Assembly: GCA_910586505.1 (NCBI GenBank)
Contig: CAJUGV010000001.1
Coordinates: 372,001 to 436,000, forward strand
DNA from: an uncultured Paraprevotella sp.
GTDB taxonomy: Bacteria; Bacteroidota; Bacteroidia; Bacteroidales; Bacteroidaceae
Direction of reading: 5' to 3'
Length of the DNA: 64,000 nt
The notes under the pieces: model-generated
Told to the model about the DNA's origin: nothing
Seen by the model: only the letters and a program-made list of their open reading frames with translations
Databases searched by the model: none
In this document: piece by piece, positions 8,972-17,833 of the stretch
Numbering within the stretch: position 1 is the first letter of the stretch
How the letters are laid out: every line of letters starts with the position of its first letter
Made by a program: the position numbers and the translations under genes

Positions 8972-10258
8972 TTAGCGGTAGGTCAGGAATGTAAGGTTTT
9001 CTGTTCGGAACAGTTCCCGTGCCACGGCATGCAGGTCTTTCGCCGTCAGGGCGTCGATCTTATTGTACAGTCGTTGGATGTCGCGCGCGCGGTCATAGTG
9101 GAGGAACGTTTTTCCCATGCTCAGCGCCACACTCTCAAAGCTGTCGTATGAGATGCCTATCTGTCCCTTGATTTGCCGTTTGGCGGCTTCGAGGGCTTTT
9201 TCGGTCAGAGGCGCGTCGGCCAGGCGTTTCAACTCTTTCAGCACCAGGCGGCGGCAGCGTGCCACATCGTGCGGATCGCAGCCGAAGTAGACGTTCCACA
9301 TGCCCGTGTCTGTATAGGTGGTCATGCTGCTTTCTACAGTATATACCAGTCCGTTTTTCTCGCGCAGACTCAGGTTCAGGCGGGAGTTCATTCCGGGGCC
9401 TCCCAGAATGTTGTTGAGCAGATAGAGGCTCAGGTGACGCGGGTCTTGCGCGCTGTATGCCCTTGTGCCTATCATGACATGTGCCTGATGGGTGTCTTTG
9501 TGCAGGGTGATTTCCTGCGGACGGTATGCCGGTACGGGGATGCGCCCGGTATGGCTTCCGCAACCGGTGTGAGGCGGTTCGGAGAGATGCCTGGAGGGCA
9601 GCGAGGCCTCCACTCGTTTCAGGGCGCGGGTGATTTCACGGCAAACGTCTTCGGGCCGGATGTTTCCGTAGACGAAAAATACCATTCTGTCGGGCCGGTA
9701 CAGCCGTTCGGTAAAACGGCTCACATCTTCGCTCCGGAATTCGCGCAGGCGGCTTGCCTCGCCCAGGATGCTGCGTCCCAGCGGATGGCCGTTGAAAATC
9801 AGGTTTTCAAAGTCGTCGAATATCAGTTCGGCCGGTGAGTCGTTGTAACTTTCGATTTCATCTATGACCACTTCCACTTCCTTGTCCATCTCCGTTTGCG
9901 GATAAGTACTGCCCAGCACGATGTCGGTCAGCAGGTCGGCGGCCCGTGCGAAATGCTCTTTCATGAAAGCGGAGTAGTAGATGGTTTCTTCCTTGCCGGT
10001 ATAGGCGTTCAGGTCGCCTCCCACGCATTCCATACGGTTCAGTATGTGCCAGGAACGCCGGCGGTGTGTGCCTTTAAAGGTCAGGTGCTCGCAAAAATGT
10101 GCCAGTCCGTTCTCGTCGTCCAGCTCGTCACGTGTACCGGCGTCTACGGCGATGCCGCAGTAAACTACATCCGTGGCGGAAGGGGCGCAGATGACCCGCA
10201 TTCCGCAAGGAAGGGTACAGGTGTAGGGAGCGGGACGTTCGGAAGATGTTTGTGTCAT
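8972..10258 (-). CDS. M16-family (insulinase-like) zinc peptidase
   Basis: 428 residues from the ATG at 10258. The inverted zinc motif HFCEH (H54, E57, H58) and the downstream glutamates in VVIDEIESYNDS mark an active processing-type M16 peptidase. The protein is of single-chain, roughly 420-residue form (pitrilysin/processing-peptidase class) without a signal peptide, so it is probably cytoplasmic. An ATG at 10282 is in frame, but it sits 2 bases from a -7 box (TACCTTTG, 10285-10292) and would be at or before the transcription start, so the internal ATG is preferred. Bacteroidales homologues are general peptide-degrading enzymes; the substrate is unknown. Confidence 0.9.
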   Translation of the reverse strand: MTQTSSERPAPYTCTLPCGMRVICAPSATDVVYCGIAVDAGTRDELDDENGLAHFCEHLTFKGTHRRRSWHILNRMECVGGDLNAYTGKEETIYYSAFMKEHFARAADLLTDIVLGSTYPQTEMDKEVEVVIDEIESYNDSPAELIFDDFENLIFNGHPLGRSILGEASRLREFRSEDVSRFTERLYRPDRMVFFVYGNIRPEDVCREITRALKRVEASLPSRHLSEPPHTGCGSHTGRIPVPAYRPQEITLHKDTHQAHVMIGTRAYSAQDPRHLSLYLLNNILGGPGMNSRLNLSLREKNGLVYTVESSMTTYTDTGMWNVYFGCDPHDVARCRRLVLKELKRLADAPLTEKALEAAKRQIKGQIGISYDSFESVALSMGKTFLHYDRARDIQRLYNKIDALTAKDLHAVARELFRTENLTFLTYR

Positions 10259-10284
10259 GTGAGTGTGCTTTTTGTTTGGCATGG

Positions 10285-10292
10285 CAAAGGTA
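10285..10292 (-). promoter_or_regulatory. -7 box (TACCTTTG) for the M16 peptidase gene
   Basis: Exact TAnnTTTG on the minus strand. Transcription would start near 10278, which decides the choice of the downstream ATG at 10258 and gives a leader of about 20 nt. Confidence 0.6.
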
Positions 10293-10369
10293 GTGCAAAT
10301 TTTCCTTTCCCCTCATGGCTGCCTGTTTCTTTTTCTGCCATGTCATGTTTTGCGGTCCGTCCGGGAAAG

Positions 10370-11452
10370 TCAGTTGCCGAATTCCACGACGGCACGTAGC
10401 TGTGCGGCGGCTGTGTACCGTCCGTTGGTGTTGATGCAGTGTAGGGCCGGTTGCAGGGTGAGGTGACTGCATACGGGAAAACTGCCGGTCAGTTCCACAT
10501 CTGTTTCCCGTCCGTCGGCATAGAGTGCGCGGTTTATTACCAGTCCCACCTGTGATAAACGTTCGGCGATGTTGTTCCACACCAGTCCTGCGCCCCAGTA
10601 ATGACGGCAGGTGCTGCGTGAGGCCGGTGAGGTGCCGCCCTGAAGGAGCGCGCCTAAATGGCTTTTTCCGATGTGTAGGACGGGCTGTTCCAGTAATGCC
10701 CAAAGCGCGTAATTGAAAGTCTTTCCGCCGGTATCCTCTGCCGGAGAAGAGCCAAGTGCGTATCCCACGGTGTAGTATCCGTGATGGTGTTCTTCTTCTC
10801 CGATATGATAGGCTATGCTTCCGATATTGAATACTCCGTCCGAAGAGGGACAGAAGCGGAACTGACGGTTCAATCTGTCGTCGGCTACGCCGTTGTATAC
10901 GCTCTCACGCAATGTAAGTCCTTTCAGCGGACGCATTTCTGTGTGCAGGCAGAGAGCGGCCAGCGGGTAGGTGGCCAGTGGGAAGTTGGCCGACAGGATG
11001 GGAAAATTGCCGTGTGAGGCATTCGTGAACAGCCCCGTGAAAGGAGTGGTGAAGTGGTCGGCATCCACATTCCTCAGTCCGGCGTAGACGGATATCATAT
11101 TGCCTATTTCCTGCCGTATGCCTGCTCCGACGAGGCGGAATGCTTTGTCCGCTCCGGCATCTATACAACTGAAAGCCTGTAGATCGTCTGCTACGGGAAC
11201 TCCTGTATTGTAAGTGGAGATGGCGCCCGTTTCCAGATGTCCGCCTTTCCATAGTGCTGTTTCCACAGAGACCTCGAGCAGATTGCACCATCCGGTCTTT
11301 CCGTCGGAGATGTTCCATAGTCCTTCCGTGGTGCCGGTAATGTCCCATTTTACCCTTTGGCCGAAAAGTGCGGACTGTGTACCTGTCGTGACGGCACAAA
11401 GGAGGAGTACAAGGCGCAGTCCTGCGCCTTGCATGAAATACTTTTTTGTCAT
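10370..11452 (-). CDS. Outer-membrane porin-like protein downstream of feoAB
   Basis: 360 residues with a signal peptide (cut likely near ALFGQ). The rest alternates amphipathic beta strands, and the C-terminus ends in an aromatic/hydrophobic strand (AAQLRAVVEFGN), as in outer-membrane barrels. It resembles carbohydrate-selective porin OprB-type proteins, but I cannot confirm the family. It starts 28 bases after the feoAB stop on the same strand, so it is probably in that operon. A role in letting ferrous iron or small solutes across the outer membrane is inference from position only. Confidence 0.65.
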   Translation of the reverse strand: MTKKYFMQGAGLRLVLLLCAVTTGTQSALFGQRVKWDITGTTEGLWNISDGKTGWCNLLEVSVETALWKGGHLETGAISTYNTGVPVADDLQAFSCIDAGADKAFRLVGAGIRQEIGNMISVYAGLRNVDADHFTTPFTGLFTNASHGNFPILSANFPLATYPLAALCLHTEMRPLKGLTLRESVYNGVADDRLNRQFRFCPSSDGVFNIGSIAYHIGEEEHHHGYYTVGYALGSSPAEDTGGKTFNYALWALLEQPVLHIGKSHLGALLQGGTSPASRSTCRHYWGAGLVWNNIAERLSQVGLVINRALYADGRETDVELTGSFPVCSHLTLQPALHCINTNGRYTAAAQLRAVVEFGN

Positions 11453-11480
11453 GAAGTGTAGTGTTTAGGTTATGATTTGT

Positions 11481-13778
11481 TCAGAAGAGCATCGCTATGC
11501 GATAAACTGCGAATGCCGTCACATAGGCCAGCAGAGTCGTGTAGGCGGCGGTGAAGAGAGCCCATTTCCACGATCCGCTTTCTCCCTTGATGGCCGCAAT
11601 CGTAGCCAGGCAGGGGAAATAAAGCAAGGCAAAGACCATATAGCTCAGTGCGGCTTCCGGTGTGGTGTGGCGGCGCAATGTCTGGCCCAGCCTGGTTTGT
11701 GAAATATCTCCGTTTGCGGCCTCCGCATCTTCCGGCGTACTGTCGTATAGTACTCCCAGTGTGCTGACCATCAGTTCTTTGGCGCTGATTCCGGCTACGA
11801 TACCTACACCCATTCGCCAGTCGTAACCCAGCGGGCGGATGAGAGGTTCGATGGCATGGCCAATTTTACCCATGTATGACTGTTCCTGCTGTTCGGCTTC
11901 GGTCAGTCCGTCATTGCCGGTGGGGAAGTGTCCTAAAGCCCAGATGACAATGCTGGCCACCAGGATGATGCCTCCCATTTTCCGGAGGTACTGACGGCCT
12001 TTCTCCCATGTGTGCCGGCAGACACCGCGAAAGGAGGGCCTGCGGTAGGGTGGGAGTTCCATTATAAAGTGGCTTTCATAACGGCGCATGAATATTTTGC
12101 TGAAGACATAAGCTACGAGCAGTGTCATGGCCGTACCTGCGGCGTAGAGGCAAAGCATCACGGTAGATGCATATTGCGGGAAGAATGCTCCCGTGAAAAC
12201 TACATATACGGGGATACGCGCGCTGCATGAAATCATGGGAGTGACCAGCATGGTGACGATGCGGCTCTTGGGATTCTCTATCGTTCGTGTGGCCATGACG
12301 GCCGGAACGTTGCATCCGTATCCCATCAGCATGGGGATAAAGGATTTTCCGTGCAGGCCCAGTTTGTTGAACAAAGGGTCTGCCAGCATGGCGGCACGGG
12401 CCAGATAGCCTGAGTCTTCCAGAATGGAGATGAAGAAGTAGAGGAGGAGAATGTTGGGCAGGAAGACGATGACGCTGCCCACACCGTCTAATATGCCGTC
12501 GCAGACCAGGGCCCGCAGGTTTCCTTCGGGCATGTGACTCTGACATAAAGCGATGAGTCGGGCGATGCTGCTGTCTATCCAGTCCATGGGATACTGGCCG
12601 ATGGTGAATGTAGCCCAGAAGATGAACCACAGGATGACCGCAAACATGGGGTAGGCTATCCAGCGGTTGGCTAGCAGACCGTCTATCGCTGTCGTAATTC
12701 GGTGGCTGCGTCCATGTTTTATCAGGTAGATGTCTTTCAGCACCTGTTCGATACGGGCATATCGTTCCACGTCCTCTTGTTCGCGTTCCGGGCAGGGGCA
12801 GATGATATTCTTGTCTTTTTCCGTATCGTTTTTGCTTGGCTGGCAGTCTTTTACGGGACAGTATGTGCAGTGTGAGGGATTGTGGCAGCAGCCGGCTTCA
12901 TGTGTATGTCTTTTCTCACCGTTGCGGTGCAGGGCTATATGGCGGTCGGCCAGTTCGACGGCCTTTTGCAGCAGGACCGTGATACCGATACGTTTGCGGG
13001 CTACGGTCGGACAGAATGGCATGTCAAGCCGGCGGCTCAATTCTTCGATATCAAGTAAGCTGCGACTCTCTTCAAACTCGTCGAACATGTTGAGTGCACC
13101 TACAATCGGCAGGTTGCGTTCCTTCAATTGCATCGTAAGCAGAAGATTACGTTCCAGATTATTGACGTCGAGCACGTTGATGACGGCGTCTATTTCTCCG
13201 CTTTCCAGTTCATGGGCCACATAGGATTCCTCGGGACTGAAAGCGCGGAGAGAGTAGGTGCCCGGCAGGTCAACCAGCCGGATTCTCCGTCCTTCAAGAA
13301 TTACTTCGCCTATTATACTGCTCACCGTCACTCCACTGTAGTTACCGGTGTGTTCATGTCCTCCGGAGGCTGCATTGAAGAGGGATGTCTTGCCGCAGTT
13401 GGGATTGCCCACCAACGCGATTGTGACGGATTCAGCCTGTGGAATGTGTTCGGTCTCGGTGTTCGGTTTTTGTGTATTGTGATTCTGCAGTGCGATATCC
13501 GGATGGGAGAGCTCGTCGGGTGTTTGTGCAGGAGATGAAAGGTGTTCGGAACCCGGTTCCGTCACTATAATTTTTTCTGTTTCGTCCTTTCTCAGAGCGA
13601 TTTGGCTGCCCATAAGTTCGAATACGACAGGATTCCCGGCAGGAGCGGCAAACAGTTTTGTGACTTTTTTTCCTGCAACAAATCCTATTTCGCTCAGTCT
13701 GGCTCTGAAAGCTCCGCTACCTTCGATATAGGATATGACTACCGTCTCGCCGGTGCGGACAGATGATAATTTCATCAT
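11481..13778 (-). CDS. feoB: Ferrous iron transporter FeoB with fused N-terminal FeoA domain
   Basis: 765 residues. Residues 1-75 are a FeoA/SH3-like domain, followed by a charged linker. A GTPase domain starts with G1 GNPNCGKT (124-131) and has the switch sequence LVDLPGTYSL. The C-terminal half is the membrane permease with the two Gate repeats (for example MLMGYGCNVPAVMATRTIENPKSR and VGIVAGISAKELMVSTLGVLY). Between the GTPase/helical part and the membrane domain lies an unusual Cys/His-rich stretch, about 289-331, with HTHEAGCCHNPSHCTYCPVKDC and CPCP. FeoA-FeoB fusions are known in Bacteroidales. The protein imports Fe2+ across the inner membrane, driven or gated by nucleotide. It has its own promoter, and the porin-like gene follows. 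Confidence 0.96.
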   Translation of the reverse strand: MMKLSSVRTGETVVISYIEGSGAFRARLSEIGFVAGKKVTKLFAAPAGNPVVFELMGSQIALRKDETEKIIVTEPGSEHLSSPAQTPDELSHPDIALQNHNTQKPNTETEHIPQAESVTIALVGNPNCGKTSLFNAASGGHEHTGNYSGVTVSSIIGEVILEGRRIRLVDLPGTYSLRAFSPEESYVAHELESGEIDAVINVLDVNNLERNLLLTMQLKERNLPIVGALNMFDEFEESRSLLDIEELSRRLDMPFCPTVARKRIGITVLLQKAVELADRHIALHRNGEKRHTHEAGCCHNPSHCTYCPVKDCQPSKNDTEKDKNIICPCPEREQEDVERYARIEQVLKDIYLIKHGRSHRITTAIDGLLANRWIAYPMFAVILWFIFWATFTIGQYPMDWIDSSIARLIALCQSHMPEGNLRALVCDGILDGVGSVIVFLPNILLLYFFISILEDSGYLARAAMLADPLFNKLGLHGKSFIPMLMGYGCNVPAVMATRTIENPKSRIVTMLVTPMISCSARIPVYVVFTGAFFPQYASTVMLCLYAAGTAMTLLVAYVFSKIFMRRYESHFIMELPPYRRPSFRGVCRHTWEKGRQYLRKMGGIILVASIVIWALGHFPTGNDGLTEAEQQEQSYMGKIGHAIEPLIRPLGYDWRMGVGIVAGISAKELMVSTLGVLYDSTPEDAEAANGDISQTRLGQTLRRHTTPEAALSYMVFALLYFPCLATIAAIKGESGSWKWALFTAAYTTLLAYVTAFAVYRIAMLF

Positions 13779-13806
13779 GAGAGTTTGGGTATATGATTTT
13801 CGTCTG

Positions 13807-13837
13807 CAAAATTACTTGCAAATTCCTGCTTGTGCAA
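13807..13837 (-). promoter_or_regulatory. Bacteroidetes-type promoter for feoAB
   Basis: TTG (13835-13837), 20-nt spacer, TAATTTTG (13807-13814) on the minus strand. This gives a leader of roughly 22 nt to the ATG at 13778. Confidence 0.7.
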
Positions 13838-13859
13838 TACCTGATAATAGTGATTTTTG

Positions 13860-15908
13860 TCAATTGCCGGCATAGCTGTGCATTCCGCCGAGCAGGTAGT
13901 TGACTCCGAAGAAAGTCATCAGTATGACGGTGAAGGCTGCTGCCATATATGTATGGTACGCGCGAGGATGATGCAGCAGGGGCAGGCTTTGCCGGTGAAA
14001 GGTGACACCGTAGGCCATGAATGCCACCAAAGCCCATACTTCTTTAGGGTCCCATGACCAATAGCTTCCCCACGATACATTGGCCCAGACGGCTCCCATG
14101 AGAATGCCCGTACCCAATAGGAAAGTAGCCGGATAGGAAAGGAGGCGGCTCAGTAGCGTCAGTTGGGTGATTTGTTCCCTTCTTGCCGGTGACACGGTAG
14201 CATGCCGGTTAGGTATTATGCACAGGGCGATGAGGGCGTTCAGACAGGTGAAAGCATAGAGGGCATAGGATATCATGATGAATGAAACGTGCCATCTGAG
14301 CCACGGAGAGGCCAATACCGGTATGAGAGGAGTTATCTGCGGATTCATGGCGCACAAGTGGGCTGTGAGCAGGGTGAGGCCGGAGAGCAGAAGACCGGAC
14401 GGGCGGGTGAAAGGGTACCGATGTTGCAGTATGCACGACGTGGCGAGAATCGCCAGGGCCACAAATAGCATCGTTTCATATCCGTTGCTTAAGGGCAGGC
14501 TGCTACTGAGGTAGCCTCGCAGGGCATAGCCCGATATATGGAACAAGGTGGAGAGATAGAGAGCGGCACTCCATATCCGGCGACTTGTGCGGCTTTCCCG
14601 ACGATGGGTCAGCATGCGGCGGAGCAGTAGTCCGAAAGCTGCGATACCCAGTGCAAGATTGGCCATGAAAAGGATTTTACTGAAAGGAATGCGGTTATAT
14701 AGCAACTCGGCGTTGATTCTTTGTCTGCTGAGTGGCGGTACATCGGCTGTCAGGGGACGGAAGAGCGTGCCCTGTTTCAGCATGAGTATGAGTGCGGTTT
14801 TCTCATCGGTGTCCTGTATGGCCCGTGCCAGTTTGCCATGTTTGTCTTTCAGGTTTTGCCAAAGGGGCTGCAGTTTATATTGCGGGCCGTCGAAAAGGTC
14901 GTTGAGTGAGGCGTATTCTTTTTCCAGTTTCAGGGCGTGGCGCAATTCCGTGTTTTTGATGCGGATGAAAGGCACGCGGTTCCATTCTTCAGGCCAGAGC
15001 TTCCAGCTGCATATCACTTGTTCAGGGGTGAGGCTTCGGAAGGTTGCACGTCCGTATATCTTTTGCATGAAGTCTCGTGCGGGAGTATTTAACGGAGCGA
15101 TGCGCCCATTGTAAACGACTTGTTGTCGGGTCAGGCTGTCGGCTTGCGTTTTTCTGATGACAGGCAATGGGGTGCCGGCTTGCAGTTCCGCACCGATGAA
15201 CGATACGAGCAGTAGCAGTCCGCTTTTTTTTATCAGAGGATGACGGCACAGCATTCTGAATTCTCCGTAGCGGTGAAGCAGGACGAGCAGCCATCCCAAA
15301 CACAGCATACAGAAACCTGTATAGGTAACGGCTGTGCCCCAAGGGTCATAGTTGACCGACAGCCAGCTCCCTTTCATATCTTCATCATAAGAAGATTGGT
15401 AGAAACGGTAGCCTTGTGTAGAAAAAATACGGTTCATGGAGATAACGGGCCTGGCGAATGCTTCTCCGCTGTTTTGCCGGAAAGTGAGGTGGCTGATATA
15501 GTCGGCCGGAGTGTCTGTTCCCGGATAAAATGCCACGCGGAAGCTGTCCAACTGTACGGTGAAAGGCAGGCGTTCCGTTTTCTGCCGCATGGCTGTATAT
15601 TCTTCTGTGGGATGGTCTTTGCGCAGGTGTAACATTCCTTTGCGGGAGGTGAGTGTCGTGATGAGCGCTCCGGCAAAAATTACGAAGAAGCTGAGATGAA
15701 GAAGCAGAGCCGGAAGGTTCTTCCACATCTTGCGTTGAATGATAAGTGCGGCCGATGCGGCCCAAACGGCACTCCACCACAGGATGAACCATGTAGTGCC
15801 GTATACGTAGTCACGGATAAAGGCCGTACCGCAGGCGTTCTCCACCCACGTGGCCATGCCGATGAGTACTGCGGTGAGCAGAAGCAATATAAAAGGGAGG
15901 AATTTCAT
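13860..15908 (-). CDS. Cytochrome c biogenesis protein, fused ResB-like and CcsA
   Basis: 682 residues. The N-terminus has membrane helices and the ResB-like segment (for example HLSFFVIFAGALITT, then a periplasmic stretch with PVISMNRIFSTQGYRFYQSSYD). A soluble domain spans about 215-400. The C-terminal third is a CcsA-type multi-helix domain with the haem-binding tryptophan motif WGSYWSWDPKE at 613-623. Such system II proteins carry haem across the inner membrane and attach it to apocytochromes c. In many Bacteroidales this function sits beside the nitrite reductase nrfHA; no nrf genes are visible here. The Rid-family gene is 30 bases upstream on the same strand. Confidence 0.9.
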   Translation of the reverse strand: MKFLPFILLLLTAVLIGMATWVENACGTAFIRDYVYGTTWFILWWSAVWAASAALIIQRKMWKNLPALLLHLSFFVIFAGALITTLTSRKGMLHLRKDHPTEEYTAMRQKTERLPFTVQLDSFRVAFYPGTDTPADYISHLTFRQNSGEAFARPVISMNRIFSTQGYRFYQSSYDEDMKGSWLSVNYDPWGTAVTYTGFCMLCLGWLLVLLHRYGEFRMLCRHPLIKKSGLLLLVSFIGAELQAGTPLPVIRKTQADSLTRQQVVYNGRIAPLNTPARDFMQKIYGRATFRSLTPEQVICSWKLWPEEWNRVPFIRIKNTELRHALKLEKEYASLNDLFDGPQYKLQPLWQNLKDKHGKLARAIQDTDEKTALILMLKQGTLFRPLTADVPPLSRQRINAELLYNRIPFSKILFMANLALGIAAFGLLLRRMLTHRRESRTSRRIWSAALYLSTLFHISGYALRGYLSSSLPLSNGYETMLFVALAILATSCILQHRYPFTRPSGLLLSGLTLLTAHLCAMNPQITPLIPVLASPWLRWHVSFIMISYALYAFTCLNALIALCIIPNRHATVSPARREQITQLTLLSRLLSYPATFLLGTGILMGAVWANVSWGSYWSWDPKEVWALVAFMAYGVTFHRQSLPLLHHPRAYHTYMAAAFTVILMTFFGVNYLLGGMHSYAGN

Positions 15909-15938
15909 AGTTTACGGAAACATGCCGGGCGGAAGCGG

Positions 15939-17078
15939 TCAGAAGTTGCGGAAACTGTCGTTGCGACGCTCCTTTATGGCGATGCACTCCATCTCGATGA
16001 GCCAGGCCGGCCGGCAGACCGGAGCCAGCGTGATGATTTTCGGGATGTCCGGAAAGCGGCGGTCGAACATGTCTTTCACCATGAGATAGTCGGATGTGTC
16101 GCGCAGATAGATGATGATTTGCGCCACATCGTCAAAGGAAGTTTCCGCTTCTTCAAGCAGTTTTCCTACATTTTCCCACATTCGTTCGGTTTGTTTCATG
16201 ATATGGCCGGTGTGTACTACTTCGCCTTTGTTGTTGATGCTGGCCGTACCGCTGATGAACACGTGCGCACGGTCACCGTATTCCATGACGGTACCCCGTT
16301 CGAAAGTCACTCCGTATTCATATGTCGGGTTCAGGTGGGTGGGAGCGTACAGGTAGCGTTGCTGTTCGGGTTGAAATCCGGTGAGGGCATACGTTTCCAT
16401 CTGTACCAAAGCGCGTGTATCGGAGGGTAGCCCTCCGATTCCCGTACTGCTGATATAGTGTGTCTGTTCGGTGAGTCCCTGCTTTGCGAAATTCGCCTTG
16501 CGTGCTTTTACCATGCCGGCATATTGTGTGTCTACGTCGCGTACGAAAAACCACGTCCGGATGCAGTTGTCTGCCAGCGTGGCGTTGAAATTCCGTAAGG
16601 TTTCCTCATATTGGGTGAGCAGGGATTCTGTCTGCTGCGCCGAGTCGCCTTTGTGCTCATACATGCCGGTTTGCCATAAGTGCCGGTAACCGTTGTGTTC
16701 CGCTGCGGTTACTCCGTTTACGTTGGTTACGTGACTGCCTTTTTGCAAATATAGCCAGACGGCCACTTTGCTGCCGTCGAGCGGAGGTTGCTGGATGACC
16801 GATACGGAGCAGTTGTGTTCTTTCCTGATCAAGGGTTGCTGGTTGGCCGAGTCGCTCAGGAAGTATCGTTTCAGGATGATATCGGATCCTGAGACGGGCG
16901 GCATCCGCATCAGCCGTTCTTCGCCTTGGTAGATTCGTTGAAGTTGTTCGCCGAACAGTTCGCCGTTTGTCTCTAAGTGCAGCATGACATGGAATTCTTC
17001 GATTCCGGTTTGTGGTGTGAAGGCGGATATTTCGGCCGTTACACCTAAATCTTTCCAGGTAACTTTATTCTTGTTCAT
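15939..17078 (-). CDS. Tandem Rid-family (YjgF/chorismatase-like) protein
   Basis: 379 residues from the ATG at 17078 (MNKNKVTWKDLG). An in-frame ATG at 17135 would add a 19-residue charged leader without obvious function. The C-terminal half is a clear RidA/YER057c/UK114-like fold (FISGTASINNKGEVVHTGHIMKQTERMWENVGKLLEE). The N-terminal half looks like a second, diverged copy. The overall layout is like the FkbO/Hyg5 chorismatase-like Rid proteins. It directly precedes the cytochrome c assembly gene, so a link to haem or cytochrome c maturation is possible, but the reaction is unknown. Confidence 0.8.
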   Translation of the reverse strand: MNKNKVTWKDLGVTAEISAFTPQTGIEEFHVMLHLETNGELFGEQLQRIYQGEERLMRMPPVSGSDIILKRYFLSDSANQQPLIRKEHNCSVSVIQQPPLDGSKVAVWLYLQKGSHVTNVNGVTAAEHNGYRHLWQTGMYEHKGDSAQQTESLLTQYEETLRNFNATLADNCIRTWFFVRDVDTQYAGMVKARKANFAKQGLTEQTHYISSTGIGGLPSDTRALVQMETYALTGFQPEQQRYLYAPTHLNPTYEYGVTFERGTVMEYGDRAHVFISGTASINNKGEVVHTGHIMKQTERMWENVGKLLEEAETSFDDVAQIIIYLRDTSDYLMVKDMFDRRFPDIPKIITLAPVCRPAWLIEMECIAIKERRNDSFRNF

Positions 17079-17431
17079 ATCGGTTCTCTTTTGGGGCTTC
17101 TGTGTTAATCCGGGCCTCGGTTCACCGGAGTTCATCGTCCGACATTATCATGTTTTCGTGACCGGAACAGATATTTGTTTCGCCGTCGGCCGGTTATTGT
17201 TTTCATGGCATCGGATGTATCATCTGCAGAACACTTTTTTCTGTATGGCCGCGTACATGGTGGCGATAGGACTCCTTGCTTTCATGCGTGTGATGTCTCT
17301 TTCAAGAGAGGTGGCTGCATCCAGACTCTGATGACTAAGAACACGTTTGTACGTGCCGGTTGCTAACAGGAGAGCAAATATACCATTGTTTTTCATCATT
17401 CTGAATGCTTTGCGTGATTGATTAACGAATA
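17079..17431. other. Intergenic stretch, nothing firm seen
   Basis: Short ORFs exist on both strands, but none shows a recognisable domain or good start context. The possible gene remnant begins at its right end. Confidence 0.4.
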
Positions 17432-17735
17432 TTAAAAGGAATATTGCCACTGTACGGTGGCGGAGTGCTTGGCAGGTCCGAAGCCGTTGCCGTTCCGGTG
17501 GAGTTGCGTGTCGAGTTCCTTGCCTCCTGTAAACCGGTACGTAGCTTGCCGTTTCAGTTTCCAATCTTTGAGAATGAGTTGCATCCTGCCGACTGTATGT
17601 TGAAAATCAGTTGGCCACCGGTCGGTTGTATCTGCGGAAATCGTGCCGTGCGGCAAATTACAAACGGGCGGTGGAGAAATAACCGGTCGGAATATAATCT
17701 TTCGGCAAGTTGTAAGTCTCATTGATTTTTTGCCG
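17432..17735 (-). pseudogene. Possible decayed 3' end of an outer-membrane beta-barrel gene
   Basis: Three minus-strand frames give pieces that read like barrel strands: INETYNLPKDYIPTGYF (stop follows near 17658), then in another frame KLKRQATYRFTGG and a terminal SATVQWQYSF ending at 17432. The last piece has the alternating pattern and terminal Phe of outer-membrane proteins. In-frame stops break any continuous product. It could be chance; a similarity search is needed to decide. Confidence 0.28.
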
Positions 17736-17776
17736 TGGGGTGAGTCCCGCTTTTATATAATACCTGAATCTGGTGA

Positions 17777-17807
17777 TTGTGCGGTTCGGATATTTTTCCG
17801 TTCTTTG
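17777..17807 (+). promoter_or_regulatory. Probable promoter of the di-iron/LuxR regulator gene
   Basis: TTG at 17777-17779, 20-nt spacer, then GTTCTTTG (17800-17807), which keeps the TTTG core but misses the leading TA. A transcript from about 17813 would make the ATG at 17834 the comfortable start. Confidence 0.5.
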
Positions 17808-17833
17808 CACCATGTTAAATGATTTTAAGTCAA

